Assembly: GCA_900768525.1 (NCBI GenBank)
Contig: CAAGDF010000061.1
Coordinates: 1 to 41,830 of the forward strand
DNA: 41,830 nucleotides
Reading direction: 5' to 3'
DNA from: Clostridia bacterium
Lineage (GTDB): Bacteria; Bacillota; Clostridia; Christensenellales; Borkfalkiaceae
The translations under genes and the position numbers were made by a program. How positions within the stretch are numbered: position 1 is the stretch's first letter; every line of letters begins with the position of its first letter. This document shows positions 26,101 to 35,400 of this stretch, piece after piece. The notes beneath the pieces were generated by a model. That model ran no database searches. It saw nothing but the letters and a program-made list of their open reading frames with translations, and was not told where the DNA came from.

Positions 26101-26470
26101 CGGCACGGTATTGTATGCCGTCTGGCTCGAAGCCGAGTGGACTATATCCAAAGCCGCAAATAACATTTCGACCGTTATCGTAGGCTCGGGCGAAGTACCC
26201 GAAGAAGTGCTGTTCGACAGCGAGATTTTCTCGGTTAAATCGGGCGAGGACGTTAAATCGTACACGGGCGAAAAACTTATCGGTTGGTCTTATGCGCCGG
26301 GCGGAGATATAATCTTCCTTGCCGCCGAAGATAGCGACTGGTACAAGTATGTTGCCCCGGGCACGACGCTGTATGCCGTTTACGGCGATTATTCGTCGTA
26401 CAACAATGCTGTGAAAGAATATTACGAAAGGCACGGCAAGTCGGTTTCCGGCGGTTTATACGATTGGTAA
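23108..26470 (+). CDS. BspA-type LRR lipoprotein with C-terminal InlB-like modules
   Basis: The protein has 1120 residues. The ATG at 23108 is chosen because GAGGAG lies eight bases before it and the encoded protein then starts with a classical lipoprotein signal ending in LFSAC (Cys25). A fibronectin-like module covers about 30-115. BspA/LRR_5 repeats run from about 120 to 920, with the usual AFxxCxxLxxVxLP pattern and a long non-LRR insertion near 390-435. Two InlB-like modules with GW motifs occur near 945-1010 and 1020-1100. It is probably a lipid-anchored outer-face adhesin or capture protein. No promoter is seen in the 134 bases after the vWA cluster, so it may be co-transcribed with it. 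A strong terminator follows at 26535. Confidence 0.92.
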   Translation: MKKRKILLILTASIFVCSVLLFSACISTNKLAPPSFLGLDENNVISWNEVDLARGYKLSIENDKGEKNEIVTENTSYSLDTLDEGNYYLRVQAVGNARDIKDSDWSAAYDFQKGYTTGLVYELIENETAYAIVNVGRASGEVVIEDTYRNDKPVIKIGDRAFKNNKKITKVTLGANIVSVEKEAFYSCTALQEIIIPEGVTSMGEAVFQSCSALKSVKLPSTLSTVPQKAFAYCRNMETVEFCVDKVDPDDENTWSGTTIIDDSAFVDCRAIKELVLPETLTGIESGAFRQMAELTRVVINDKVSYINSQAFTSDAKLTDVVISENSNIDFIGNQAFGGCIALETIYLPEKLDEIASMAFYNCSSLDNIKIPDSVTIVGTDAFKNTKEYTEQTKVAGAPEQTKKNFKFIDRWLVEYVGDKKTLANFNTRYPNYQPERDGEKGIVGIATGCFSSCEKLASVVIPKSVRYLSPSAFVNCKELASLSFEDGSDIQVIGAYCFMYDTEITSVALPEGLKTIKMYAFALCDKLSKVVIAGSSETAANAIPESVTEIGRYVFAGTTIYKNALTLYDDSVVRIGNWAVGYNSEEKLKSLTIDLNEGEDSFGSYRPAIEHIADYAFASMGISDVIGTLNLKSIGTGAFYKCSLLTSSGDTLFQLNNAFEEIKPYTFFGCSFFQNISINGSEFGTSLKTIGAYAFCNSGLTTAFGTTPRVVDLSVTKVTNVAAFSFAFTNASEIKLATSRGKSTVESINAYAFYVMPQLETVNIPSSVRTIGAFSFFECDKLSSLTINEGVEYIYQRAFYGCDSLKTVTFPASLVYIGAGAFYKCYDLQKIEFVAEELPEEEGGGVKGVEMIDSYAFYGDEKLTVLELPASLTYIGKYAFFGLDGLTSAVLPASIQTTGQHLFYGLDITFYAEAEKRPDGWSARWNSLMRPVVWGSVLSEDKSYVVSLNVTENTFEYADDFRALSAPRRSGYVFVGWSLTEDGDIAYDEKSVVKVPVGTVLYAVWLEAEWTISKAANNISTVIVGSGEVPEEVLFDSEIFSVKSGEDVKSYTGEKLIGWSYAPGGDIIFLAAEDSDWYKYVAPGTTLYAVYGDYSSYNNAVKEYYERHGKSVSGGLYDW

Positions 26471-26480
26471 AAACCCATAA

Positions 26481-26505
26481 AATTTCGGTCAAAAACACCG
26501 AAATT
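26481..26505 (+). other. 9-bp hairpin just after the LRR lipoprotein gene
   Basis: AATTTCGGT pairs perfectly with ACCGAAATT around a seven-base loop. No T-tract follows. It lies between the stop codon and the strong terminator, so it could add 3'-end stability. Confidence 0.6.
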
Positions 26506-26534
26506 GTATGCGTAGAAAAAACAAAAAACAACTA

Positions 26535-26582
26535 AAACGGAGAACCTGAAGGTAAAACCTCGGGTTTTCCGTTTGTTTTTTT
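26535..26582 (+). terminator. Strong terminator after the LRR lipoprotein gene
   Basis: A 12-bp stem (AAACGGAGAACC with the complementary strand ending CCGTTT, one G-U pair) continues into an inner stem and is followed by G and seven T. It closes the transcript that may run from the vWA cluster through the LRR lipoprotein. Confidence 0.92.
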
Positions 26583-26793
26583 AGGGAAAAGGGCGCAAGT
26601 TTTTGGTTTTGTGTCGAAAAACGCCGCCCAAGGCTTGCCGAAAATCACACATACACACCCGAAGAACGGCGGCGAAAATACAAATTCGGGTGTAGACAAC
26701 ATTATTCGCGCCCGCGATATAAATATATTTATATATAATAAATAAAAAAAATCAAAATAACTAAACTGTATTTTGTATGCGGCTTGTTTTTGC
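26583..26793. other. Intergenic region with hairpin and AT palindrome
   Basis: No supported gene. A 9-bp inverted repeat (ACACCCGAA 26655-26663 with TTCGGGTGT 26685-26693) spans a 21-base loop. A perfect 18-base A/T palindrome lies at 26717-26734, about 60 bases before the next -35 box, where it could act as an operator or UP-like element. Confidence 0.5.
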
Positions 26794-26823
26794 TTGACGC
26801 ACAAAAATCAAACATGATATAAT
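26794..26823 (+). promoter_or_regulatory. Sigma-A promoter with extended -10 for the 1778-residue lipoprotein
   Basis: The -35 box TTGACG (26794-26799) and -10 box TATAAT (26818-26823) have an 18-base spacer, and TGA directly before the -10 box makes it an extended element. The leader of about 145 bases contains a 7-bp hairpin (CGGCGGA 26917-26923 with TCCGCCG 26933-26939) and repeated GGTAAAC-like strings. Confidence 0.85.
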
Positions 26824-26974
26824 CAAGTTCGTTACGGGAAACTTTTTTGTTTGCCCGCGGACGGTAAACAAACGGTAAACGCGCGGCGATAAGCCGTGGC
26901 GGTTAAACCGTAAACACGGCGGAAAATGGCGCTCCGCCGCAGTAAGTAAGAAAACTTTTTTGGAGAAAATAGAT

Positions 26975-29900
26975 ATGAAGAAAAGAATTTTTTCGACGAT
27001 AATACTGGCAGTCGTTTGCGTGCTGTCATGTTTTGTTTTCGCCTGCAAGAAAAATGTAGTCTTCACGTTTGAAGCCAACGGCGGTAATGCCGTTGCCGAT
27101 ATGACGGTTCCCGCAAATCAGGAAACGACCTTACCGGAAACGACAAGATCGGGCTTCACTTTCGACGGTTGGTATTTAAACGCCGACTTTTCGGACAGTG
27201 CGGTTAAATCGTACAAAACCGATAAGAATACCACCTTTTACGCCAAGTGGAGCGTAGCCGAACAGTATGCGGCCATAACTTTGGATGCTGCGGGCGGAAC
27301 GCTTTCGACCACCAAGGTAGAAGGGCGCGTCGGTGCTAAAATTGCCGATCTGGTAAAAAACATTATGCCGACCAAAACGGTTGCGGCAGGCGGTGCAAAC
27401 GTAAGGTTTGCGGGTTGGTATAACGAAAACCGTCCTTTGTCCGACTCCGCTACTTTAACGGCAAGCGGCGTAACGCTCACCGCAAGATATGAGTATGAAT
27501 ACAAATTGATCGTCCGCATTAAAAATGCCGACGGCGGATACGAAGAAAACACCGAATATTCAAGATCGGGTTACGCTCAGGAAGGAACGACGATCACCGC
27601 TCCCGATTTCAGCAAGAACGGTTTCAGCTTCGACAAGTCCGACAAAACGATGGTAGTAAAAACCACCGCGGCGGAAAACACTTTCACGCTCGACTACAGC
27701 AGAAGAAATCTTGCGATCACGTTCGATAAGAATCTGCCCGACGGCAGCTCGAGCACCGACATTCGCGAAACCGTGCTTTCGGGCGACGAACTCGTATTGC
27801 CCTCGGTCGACGACGAATGCGCGGGCTACATTTTCGTCGGTTGGTCAAAGACCGAAAACGGAAACCTTGAATATCCCGTTGACGTAATCTCTTCCAGACT
27901 TTACCCCGTTGCGGGCGAAACGACGGAGAGCAAGTTCACCCCCGATAAGACGATGACGCTTTACGGCGTATGGACGAAAGGTCACGTCGATATGTTCGGC
28001 GGTGCGGACGTTATCTATTCGTTCGATAAAGAAACCGAAAACGGCGAAACCGAAAAGGTCGTATACCTGTACCGCGGCGGTTATTTCTTCGAGGGCATGT
28101 ATGCCGAAGATTCCGACGCTTACGGTTTCAGAGTTTCCGCTTCCACCGTATACACCGCATACTTTATCGACGATTTGTACTTTGCGTACAGGGACGATTC
28201 GAGAACTCAGTCTTATATCGAATACTCGATATCGTTTGAAAGCGGCAGGCTCGGCACTAAGGTAGACGATACGACCACGATCGAAATCGACGCGGCAAGC
28301 AAGGTTACCTACAAAAAGAACGGCGAAGTAGTCGCTACGGGTTCGTTGCTTTTGGAAAACGGAACTTACACCGCAACGTTTACCGACGGTTCGACTATGA
28401 GCTTTATCGTAGGTACGATCGGCAGCGGCACAAATGCAAGACACGTATTCCAGAGAAGAAACGAAGAGGAATACGGCAAGAAACTGCTCAGATACATCGT
28501 ATCGGCAAACACGCTTACGGCTGTAGAAGAAGCAAGAGGTTATTACTTGCAGCTTAACGGTTACGGCGTTGCGTACATGGTTACCTCGTCGCAAACTCAA
28601 GGTTTCTATTACAACTACAACAACGGCTTTATCGACCTCTATTCGTCAAGGGGCGTACTTGCGGGCACGTTCAAACTGATGAACGAACTCGTAGACGATA
28701 ACGGCAATGCGATTGCGGGTTACATGTATTACGATGAAGACCTCAACCACGAGTTCACGAACGGCAACGACGTTTTGAAACTCGACGGCGCGTACAAAGC
28801 CGAATATCACGAGAACGGTCAGAGGTATCAGGGCAAATTCGTTCAGAGCAGTTCGTCCTCTCTCGGCGGCACGCTTGTGTTCTTCACGAGCGACTCGGGT
28901 AAATCCGCTACTTTCGTTCTCTACAGCGAAAGACAGGCAGATAAAACTTACAAATACACATACAAAACGGTAAACAACAATTACACCGAATATCGATACG
29001 TACAAGGCAGCCTTATCTATAAGAACCGCATAATCGTTCTTAACGAAACCGCCGCCGACGATATGACGGTATATGCCGCGACCAAGTCGGGCACGTTCGT
29101 AAAAGTTGCTTCCGGTAAATATAAGAAAGACGGCGACAAATACACGTTCTACGGTATCACACCTTATGCGGTTGAAGATTTGTACGAAATCGAAGATTTC
29201 TCCAACGATTTCAGCAATGTAAGCGAAATCGAATTCATGATCTCTTCCGACTACGGCGTCATTTACTGGACGAAAGTAACGGAAAACAGCGAAATATCCG
29301 ATAAAGGAACGATATACGCAAACAAGAACGGCGAAGGCGAGCTGATTATTTTCGGCAACAAGACCGTAACTCAGGACGGCGTAACGACCACTACGGTCGG
29401 CGCATTCGCAATTTACACCGCGGCGGACGGAAAGGTATACACCGGGCTGTTCAGCGATAACGACACTTTCTATTACCTCGTCTATACCGATACCGTTAAC
29501 GAAAAAACCGTAAAACGTTATTTCTTCTTCGATCTCGACCACGAGAACAAGACTTACGAAGTTTATCAATATGCGCCGTACACGGCGTATGCGGTAGCCG
29601 AAAACGGTACGCTCAACGCGAGAGAATATATCGAAGCCGACGGTAAAGGCGGCGTTACCTACGTCACGGTAACCGTAACCGAGGAAAACGGCGAAAGCAA
29701 GAAAGTCGAAAACCGTGAAAACGGCACGCTCGAAAAAACAGACGAAAAAGTAGGCAATGTTTACGCTTACACATTTATAGGCGAAAAGGGTACGACCTTT
29801 ACGATGATATCTTTCGTATCGGGTAACTACTACGTATTCGCCAAGAAATCGGAACTTGCGGCAAACGGTACTTACACCGCTGCCGACGGAGCCGAACTTA

Positions 29901-32311
29901 CGCTTGACGGTTATATTCTCGCAACATACTTAACCGCAGACAACAAGAAGCTTTCCGACGTGTTCTATTTCAAGACCGACGTGGAAAATCAGGTAGTGCT
30001 TATCTACTCGTCGAACGACAGCACCTACGCCATTTATTTCGACCTTAACGAAAGCGACAAGAGCTTTACGGTAAGAGGTCCGGAATACGGCTCTCATATG
30101 AGACTTGACAATCAGGGTATTTCCGGTATGAGCTTCGAGCTTGACGGGTACGGTTCGATAGCCGATTATGGAAACGTAGCGCACGCGGTCGTAAAGGATT
30201 ACGAGCGCAATGCGGACGGTTCGTTCAAGTACGATGAAGACAATAAGCTCATTCAGATCGTCGTGGATGGAAATGCTTATTACAAGATCGACGTTGAAAA
30301 CGGCAAGACTTATATTTTCATCAAGTACACGGCATTAAACGGCGACGTGGTAGAACTTAAAGGCTTACTTACCTCGGTAACGAGCAATAATAAGACTATC
30401 CCCGCTATCGTCGAGGTCCACACCGAGGTCGAGCAGACATACGTCAACCCCAACGATTGGTCGGTACTCGTTCTTACAAGCTACGGCGTAGCTACGAGAA
30501 TAGACGGTAAATCGGGCGTTGCCCTTGCGGGTAACTACACGATAATCGCTCTCGACGAAGAGAGCGGAAACGGCTTGCTGTATTTCAGCGCAGGCGAATC
30601 CTCCGCAGTATACAGATACAACACCAAATCGCGCGAAGCGTACGAGAGAAGATTTGACGAACATGGTTACTACACCGAAGATCTTTCGGCGCTCTTCTTC
30701 AGCGCATACGGCTATGCGACTTACGCAAAGGGCAGTTCCAGCACGACTTATTTCTACGACGTAGACGATGAAGGAAGCATAACCGTTTACCATCAGGATT
30801 GGTACGCTGCGGAACACGACGAAAAATACGGATTCGTAAAAGAAGAATTCGGCAAACATGCAAATACCAAGACCTTCAACGGCGACACGTATCTTGCGGC
30901 AAGCGGCAGAGATATCGACTTTAAGAAAGCCGATGCCGAACTGCAAAAATTCCCCGTTCAGTACGATACGAACACTAAAGTATATTTCGGCAACATAACC
31001 TTCAGACCTACGGGTAGAGATACGTTCTCTTCGAGCGCAAGCATCGACCTTTACAAAGAGGACGGCTCAAGACTGACCGACAGCGACGGCAACGGAGTTG
31101 TGTTCAGCGCAACCGTAAAACGCGAATGGAAAGACGAAAAGCAGACCGCAAAACGCACTTATATCGAAATTTCGTTAAGCGGCGGCGCGAAATACGAATT
31201 TGACATCGATTTCGTTTACGGCGGAACGAGCGGCAGCACTTACAAGATTACCACGATGAAATGGTCGATATCCGGCAGCGGATATTTCTACAACGTCGGT
31301 ATGATGAACCTTTACATTCAGGCAATGCAAGGTCAGGACGTCAGCTCGATGATCGAAGAGGTCAAAAAACTCAACTACGGCTCGATCGGCTTTACGAGAA
31401 TTTATAACGAACAAGGCGAAATCGAAACCGAATCGGTAGAAGCGTCCTTCACCGAAAACTGCTTGCTTAAAGGCGCGGACGGAAAACTCTGGACAATCGA
31501 AGGTTCTACGCCCGAATTCGTTCCCGAAGATACGGCGAACAACACCATAGCGCATACGAACATGAAAGCCGAAGGCGCGGAAGGCACCGTATTCAAAGCA
31601 TTGGGCGCGGGTTACAAGATTAATCTTGTAGACGCAGGCGGCAACAAATACACCGCGGTCATCGCATATCAGAGCATGGCAAGCGTAGGCTTCTCGGGTT
31701 ACGGGTTCTATTTTGCGGCAATCAACGCGGTATCCGAACACGAAGTCACCGATCAGTACGGCAACGCTTACAAGATAACCGCAGACAGAGTTATCGCAAC
31801 CGAAAACACTTCGGCGGTACAGCTCGGTTCTATCTATTACGACGTTACGCTTACCGATAAGGACGGCAACGTTATCAAGGGTACGAACTACTTCTACGGC
31901 AAAGACGAAAACGGCGATAACGATTACACCAAACTGTGGTTCGTTGCAAGAACTGTCGAGGACAGAAAAGTATTGTCGACCAAGGCATACGAACTTGCGT
32001 TCACGGGCGGCACTACGGTAGACGGCGGGTACACTCCGTTTGAAACGGCAACCGTTAAATCGTACGACCTCAAGGTTGCTTACTCGGCAACGGGTAAAGC
32101 GTTCGTCGAATACACCGAAGAAAACGGCGTTAAGACGGTTATGTTCTACACGACGATCGACGTATACACGATAACCAATCAGATCAAGGCTTGCGCTTAC
32201 GACGTCGATACCGATACATGCGTTATCACCATGTACGACGATACACAGTACAACGTTGAGTTTATAACAGGCGACGACGGTACCGTTACCGTTAACCTTT
32301 CCACAAAATAA
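26975..32311 (+). CDS. Very large beta-rich lipoprotein with N-terminal InlB-like modules
   Basis: The protein has 1778 residues. The start ATG at 26975 is preceded by GGAG at 26962-26965. The signal ends in FVFAC (Cys24). InlB-type modules with GW motifs occur at about 27-92, 97-168, a weaker one near 170-235, and about 245-335. The remaining 1400 residues contain no LRR and no family that I recognise. They are rich in Tyr, Thr, Asp and Gly and look like successive antiparallel beta modules. A motif resembling L(D/N)GYGxA recurs near residues 526, 601, 752 (degenerate), 975, 1054, 1165 and 1242, often 75-79 residues apart. It is probably a lipid-anchored surface protein with a long stalk or a series of binding modules. 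It has its own promoter and terminator. Confidence 0.85.
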   Translation: MKKRIFSTIILAVVCVLSCFVFACKKNVVFTFEANGGNAVADMTVPANQETTLPETTRSGFTFDGWYLNADFSDSAVKSYKTDKNTTFYAKWSVAEQYAAITLDAAGGTLSTTKVEGRVGAKIADLVKNIMPTKTVAAGGANVRFAGWYNENRPLSDSATLTASGVTLTARYEYEYKLIVRIKNADGGYEENTEYSRSGYAQEGTTITAPDFSKNGFSFDKSDKTMVVKTTAAENTFTLDYSRRNLAITFDKNLPDGSSSTDIRETVLSGDELVLPSVDDECAGYIFVGWSKTENGNLEYPVDVISSRLYPVAGETTESKFTPDKTMTLYGVWTKGHVDMFGGADVIYSFDKETENGETEKVVYLYRGGYFFEGMYAEDSDAYGFRVSASTVYTAYFIDDLYFAYRDDSRTQSYIEYSISFESGRLGTKVDDTTTIEIDAASKVTYKKNGEVVATGSLLLENGTYTATFTDGSTMSFIVGTIGSGTNARHVFQRRNEEEYGKKLLRYIVSANTLTAVEEARGYYLQLNGYGVAYMVTSSQTQGFYYNYNNGFIDLYSSRGVLAGTFKLMNELVDDNGNAIAGYMYYDEDLNHEFTNGNDVLKLDGAYKAEYHENGQRYQGKFVQSSSSSLGGTLVFFTSDSGKSATFVLYSERQADKTYKYTYKTVNNNYTEYRYVQGSLIYKNRIIVLNETAADDMTVYAATKSGTFVKVASGKYKKDGDKYTFYGITPYAVEDLYEIEDFSNDFSNVSEIEFMISSDYGVIYWTKVTENSEISDKGTIYANKNGEGELIIFGNKTVTQDGVTTTTVGAFAIYTAADGKVYTGLFSDNDTFYYLVYTDTVNEKTVKRYFFFDLDHENKTYEVYQYAPYTAYAVAENGTLNAREYIEADGKGGVTYVTVTVTEENGESKKVENRENGTLEKTDEKVGNVYAYTFIGEKGTTFTMISFVSGNYYVFAKKSELAANGTYTAADGAELTLDGYILATYLTADNKKLSDVFYFKTDVENQVVLIYSSNDSTYAIYFDLNESDKSFTVRGPEYGSHMRLDNQGISGMSFELDGYGSIADYGNVAHAVVKDYERNADGSFKYDEDNKLIQIVVDGNAYYKIDVENGKTYIFIKYTALNGDVVELKGLLTSVTSNNKTIPAIVEVHTEVEQTYVNPNDWSVLVLTSYGVATRIDGKSGVALAGNYTIIALDEESGNGLLYFSAGESSAVYRYNTKSREAYERRFDEHGYYTEDLSALFFSAYGYATYAKGSSSTTYFYDVDDEGSITVYHQDWYAAEHDEKYGFVKEEFGKHANTKTFNGDTYLAASGRDIDFKKADAELQKFPVQYDTNTKVYFGNITFRPTGRDTFSSSASIDLYKEDGSRLTDSDGNGVVFSATVKREWKDEKQTAKRTYIEISLSGGAKYEFDIDFVYGGTSGSTYKITTMKWSISGSGYFYNVGMMNLYIQAMQGQDVSSMIEEVKKLNYGSIGFTRIYNEQGEIETESVEASFTENCLLKGADGKLWTIEGSTPEFVPEDTANNTIAHTNMKAEGAEGTVFKALGAGYKINLVDAGGNKYTAVIAYQSMASVGFSGYGFYFAAINAVSEHEVTDQYGNAYKITADRVIATENTSAVQLGSIYYDVTLTDKDGNVIKGTNYFYGKDENGDNDYTKLWFVARTVEDRKVLSTKAYELAFTGGTTVDGGYTPFETATVKSYDLKVAYSATGKAFVEYTEENGVKTVMFYTTIDVYTITNQIKACAYDVDTDTCVITMYDDTQYNVEFITGDDGTVTVNLSTK

Positions 32312-32325
32312 TCGGATCGATATTA

Positions 32326-32363
32326 TTCCGCCGAGGTTTTCTCGGCGGAAAATATGCTTTTTT
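32326..32363 (+). terminator. Terminator after the 1778-residue lipoprotein gene
   Basis: TTCCGCCGAG pairs perfectly with CTCGGCGGAA (10 bp) around a five-base loop. Six T follow at 32358-32363 after a short AT-rich spacer. No clear sigma-A promoter is seen in the remaining 75 bases before the next gene, so partial read-through may supply it. Confidence 0.9.
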
Positions 32364-32439
32364 GTCGCCCGTAATTTTTAAGGCATAAACGGCAAAATCG
32401 CAACGGTTTCCGAACGTATATATACAAGGAAAAAGAAAA

Positions 32440-35400
32440 ATGACGAAAAGAAAGAAAATAACAATAAGAGCGTTATCGCTGCTTATGATATTATGCTTAT
32501 GCGCGACCTTCCTGTTTAAGGGCGACGTGCCTGTCAAGGCGTCCGACACCAAAACAAATTCGCTCATAAGCAAGGTTAACGGAGATATACACAACGATCT
32601 CAGTTCGTATTTCGACGACGCGAACGTTTCAAGACTTCCCGAAACCGTTTCCGCCGATCAGGATATCTCGGTTATAGTGGAAATGTCCACGCAAAACGCA
32701 GTTGACGCATACACCGAGTCCGGCTCGACAAAGACGATCGGCGAGTTCCTCGGCGACGGCGACGCATCGACTGTGATTTCGGGCGGCGAACGCGAAAGAG
32801 TGTCGCTCATTCGTATGCTCGATGCGTCAGGTATCAAATACACTCTCGGCGAAAGCTATAACAACGTTGTCAGCGGATTTGAAATCACCGTCAAGGCGGC
32901 TGATTTCGAAAAGGTCGAAAGCCTCTTAAATTCGAGAAACGCGAAAGCTATCGTCGGCGACGTATACGAATCGATGGAATCGCAGGTAATAACAAACAAC
33001 CCGTACATCGACGAAGATACGGGTATCTTTAAGAATCCGCTTGCGGACGACGGAATCGACGGTCGCGGCGTTGTGGTTGCCGTACTCGATACGGGGCTTG
33101 ATTACACGCACAGCGCGTTCTCGGACGAAAACTATCCCGAGTTCGACGAAACCATTTTCAAGACGATGAACGACGTTGGCAAAAAGCTCGCTTCCAAGAA
33201 CTTTTCCGCGTCGCAGACCACAAAAGGTCTTACCGCCGCAGACGTATGGGTGAACAGAAAGGTTCCTTACGCATACGACTATGCCGATAAGGATGCAGAC
33301 GTTCTCCCCATAAACTCCGAACACGGAACGCACGTTGCTGGTATTATCGCGGGTGACGACGACGTTATTACGGGTGTTGCGCCTAACGCGCAGCTCGCAA
33401 TAATGAAAGTTTTCTCCGATATGACGAGCGGTGCAAAGACCTCGTGGCTTATTGCCGCTTTGGAAGACTGTATGAACCTCGACGTCGACGTTATCAACAT
33501 GTCGCTCGGTTCAAGCTGCGGTTTCTCCACTCAGGACGACAAGAAGAATATAGAAGACATCTATTCGCGCGTTAAACAGGCGGGCATATCGCTTATAGCC
33601 GCTGCGTCCAACGATTACAACGCGACGATGGGTTCTACCAAGAACGGTAACAACGGTCTTACCTCTAACCCCGATTCGGGCACTGTAGGTTCGCCCTCCA
33701 CTTACGACGCGGCTCTTTCGGTTGCATCGGTCGACGGCGTTAAGACGAGTTATCTGTTGTATCAGAACGAAATTATTTACTTTACCGAAGCTTCGACCTC
33801 CAACGCCGAAAAGAAAAAGGACTTCGTTTCCGAATTTCTTGCGGGCGTAGGCAAGCCCGAGGGCGGCGAGTTCGAATACGTAACCATTCCGGGCGTAGGT
33901 CAGGCAAGCGATTATCCCGATGAAAGCCTTGCGGGCAAGATCGCGCTCGTCAAGAGAGGCACGAACACCTTTGAAGAAAAGGTGAGAGTTGCTCTTAAAG
34001 ATAAAGGCGCGGCGGGTATCATTATTTATAATAACGTTTCGGGCGATATTTCGATGTCCGTAGGCGACGATATCGGCGCGGTATGTTCGGTTTCGCAGGA
34101 AGAAGGCGAAATGCTTGCAAAAGCAGGTCGCGGCAAAATCTCTATTTATCCCAGTCAGAAAGCAGGTCCGTTCATGTCGGCGTTCTCCTCTTGGGGGCCG
34201 ACTTCCGACCTCAGAATCAAACCCGAAATAACCGCTCACGGCGGCGAGATTTACTCGGCTGTACCGGGCGGCGGATACGACAGATTGTCGGGTACTTCGA
34301 TGGCGGCTCCTAACCAGGCGGGCGCTACCGCTCTCGTTCGTCAGTACGTTAAGTTCAGCGACGACCTTAACGCGCTTGCGGCAAACGGCAAAGAACTCAC
34401 CGCACAGGAAGTTACCGCTATAGTCAATCAGCTGATGATGTCCACTACCGACATACTGCTGAACAAAAACGGTCTTGCTTACGCCGTAAGAAAACAGGGC
34501 GCGGGGCTTATGAGTATTCTTAAGTCCACCAGAACTCAGGCGTATATCGTAACCTATCAGAACGGTGCGGAAATGGACAAGTCCAAACTTGAAATAGGCG
34601 ACGATAAAGAAAAGAACGGCGTATATAAAATGACTTTCGGCATAAGAAACTTCGGCAGTTCGACGCTTTCTTATAACGTAGGTTCGATCGCTCTTACCGA
34701 GGGCGTAAACAATATCTTCACAGGTCACGGCGATACCACCGTTACGATGAACGGCTATCAGTTCGACGCAAGCCTTACGGTAGACAGCGTAAAGAACGGC
34801 AAATCAAGCGGTAACGTGGTAACGGTAAACGGCAAGCAAACCGCCGAAGTAACCGTAACGCTCAGACTTTCGGACGACGACAAGAAGTATTTAAACGATA
34901 GCTTTAAACATGGCATGTACGTCGAAGGTTTCTTAACTCTCGATAATCAGGCTGCAAATTCGGTCGATCTTAACGTACCGTTCCTCGGTTTTTACGGCGA
35001 CTGGACCGAAGCTCCTATATTCGACGAAGAATATTACGACACCAATAAAGACGAACTCAACGGCGCGATCGACGACAACGACAAGTTGATGGCCGACGCT
35101 TATGCGACGCGCGTAACCGGCGGACTTTACAGCGACTATATCGCAACCATGGGTGCTTACTATTTCAAGCAGAACCCCAAGGATACGAAGATCCCCGCAA
35201 ATAAAGAACACATCGCAATATCCAATCAGGTTGCGAAAGACGACAACTCCAACTACACGATTTCGAGCATCAGGTCGGTAACCGCGGGACTTTTGCGCAA
35301 CGCAAAGACCATTTATATTACGGCAACCGAAGACGTTACCGGAAAAGAGATTTTCAGAAAAGAGATTAAAAATCAAAGAAAATCTTACAGCGGCGGAGGC

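Noticed and set aside
26532..26804. Minus-strand frame of 90 codons in the intergenic region before the 1778-residue lipoprotein
   Set aside because: It is built across a terminator, an A/T palindrome and a promoter, and has no ribosome binding site. The regulatory features explain the sequence better.
26960..26974. In-frame TTG start for the 1778-residue lipoprotein
   Set aside because: The ATG at 26975 has GGAG with suitable spacing and gives a standard lipoprotein signal.
33511..34728. Minus-strand open frame of 405 codons opposite the protease gene
   Set aside because: It lies antisense to the catalytic and PA region of a clear S8 protease. Long antisense frames are common here because of the codon usage of the + strand genes. 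Its Arg/Phe/Val-heavy product matches no family I know.
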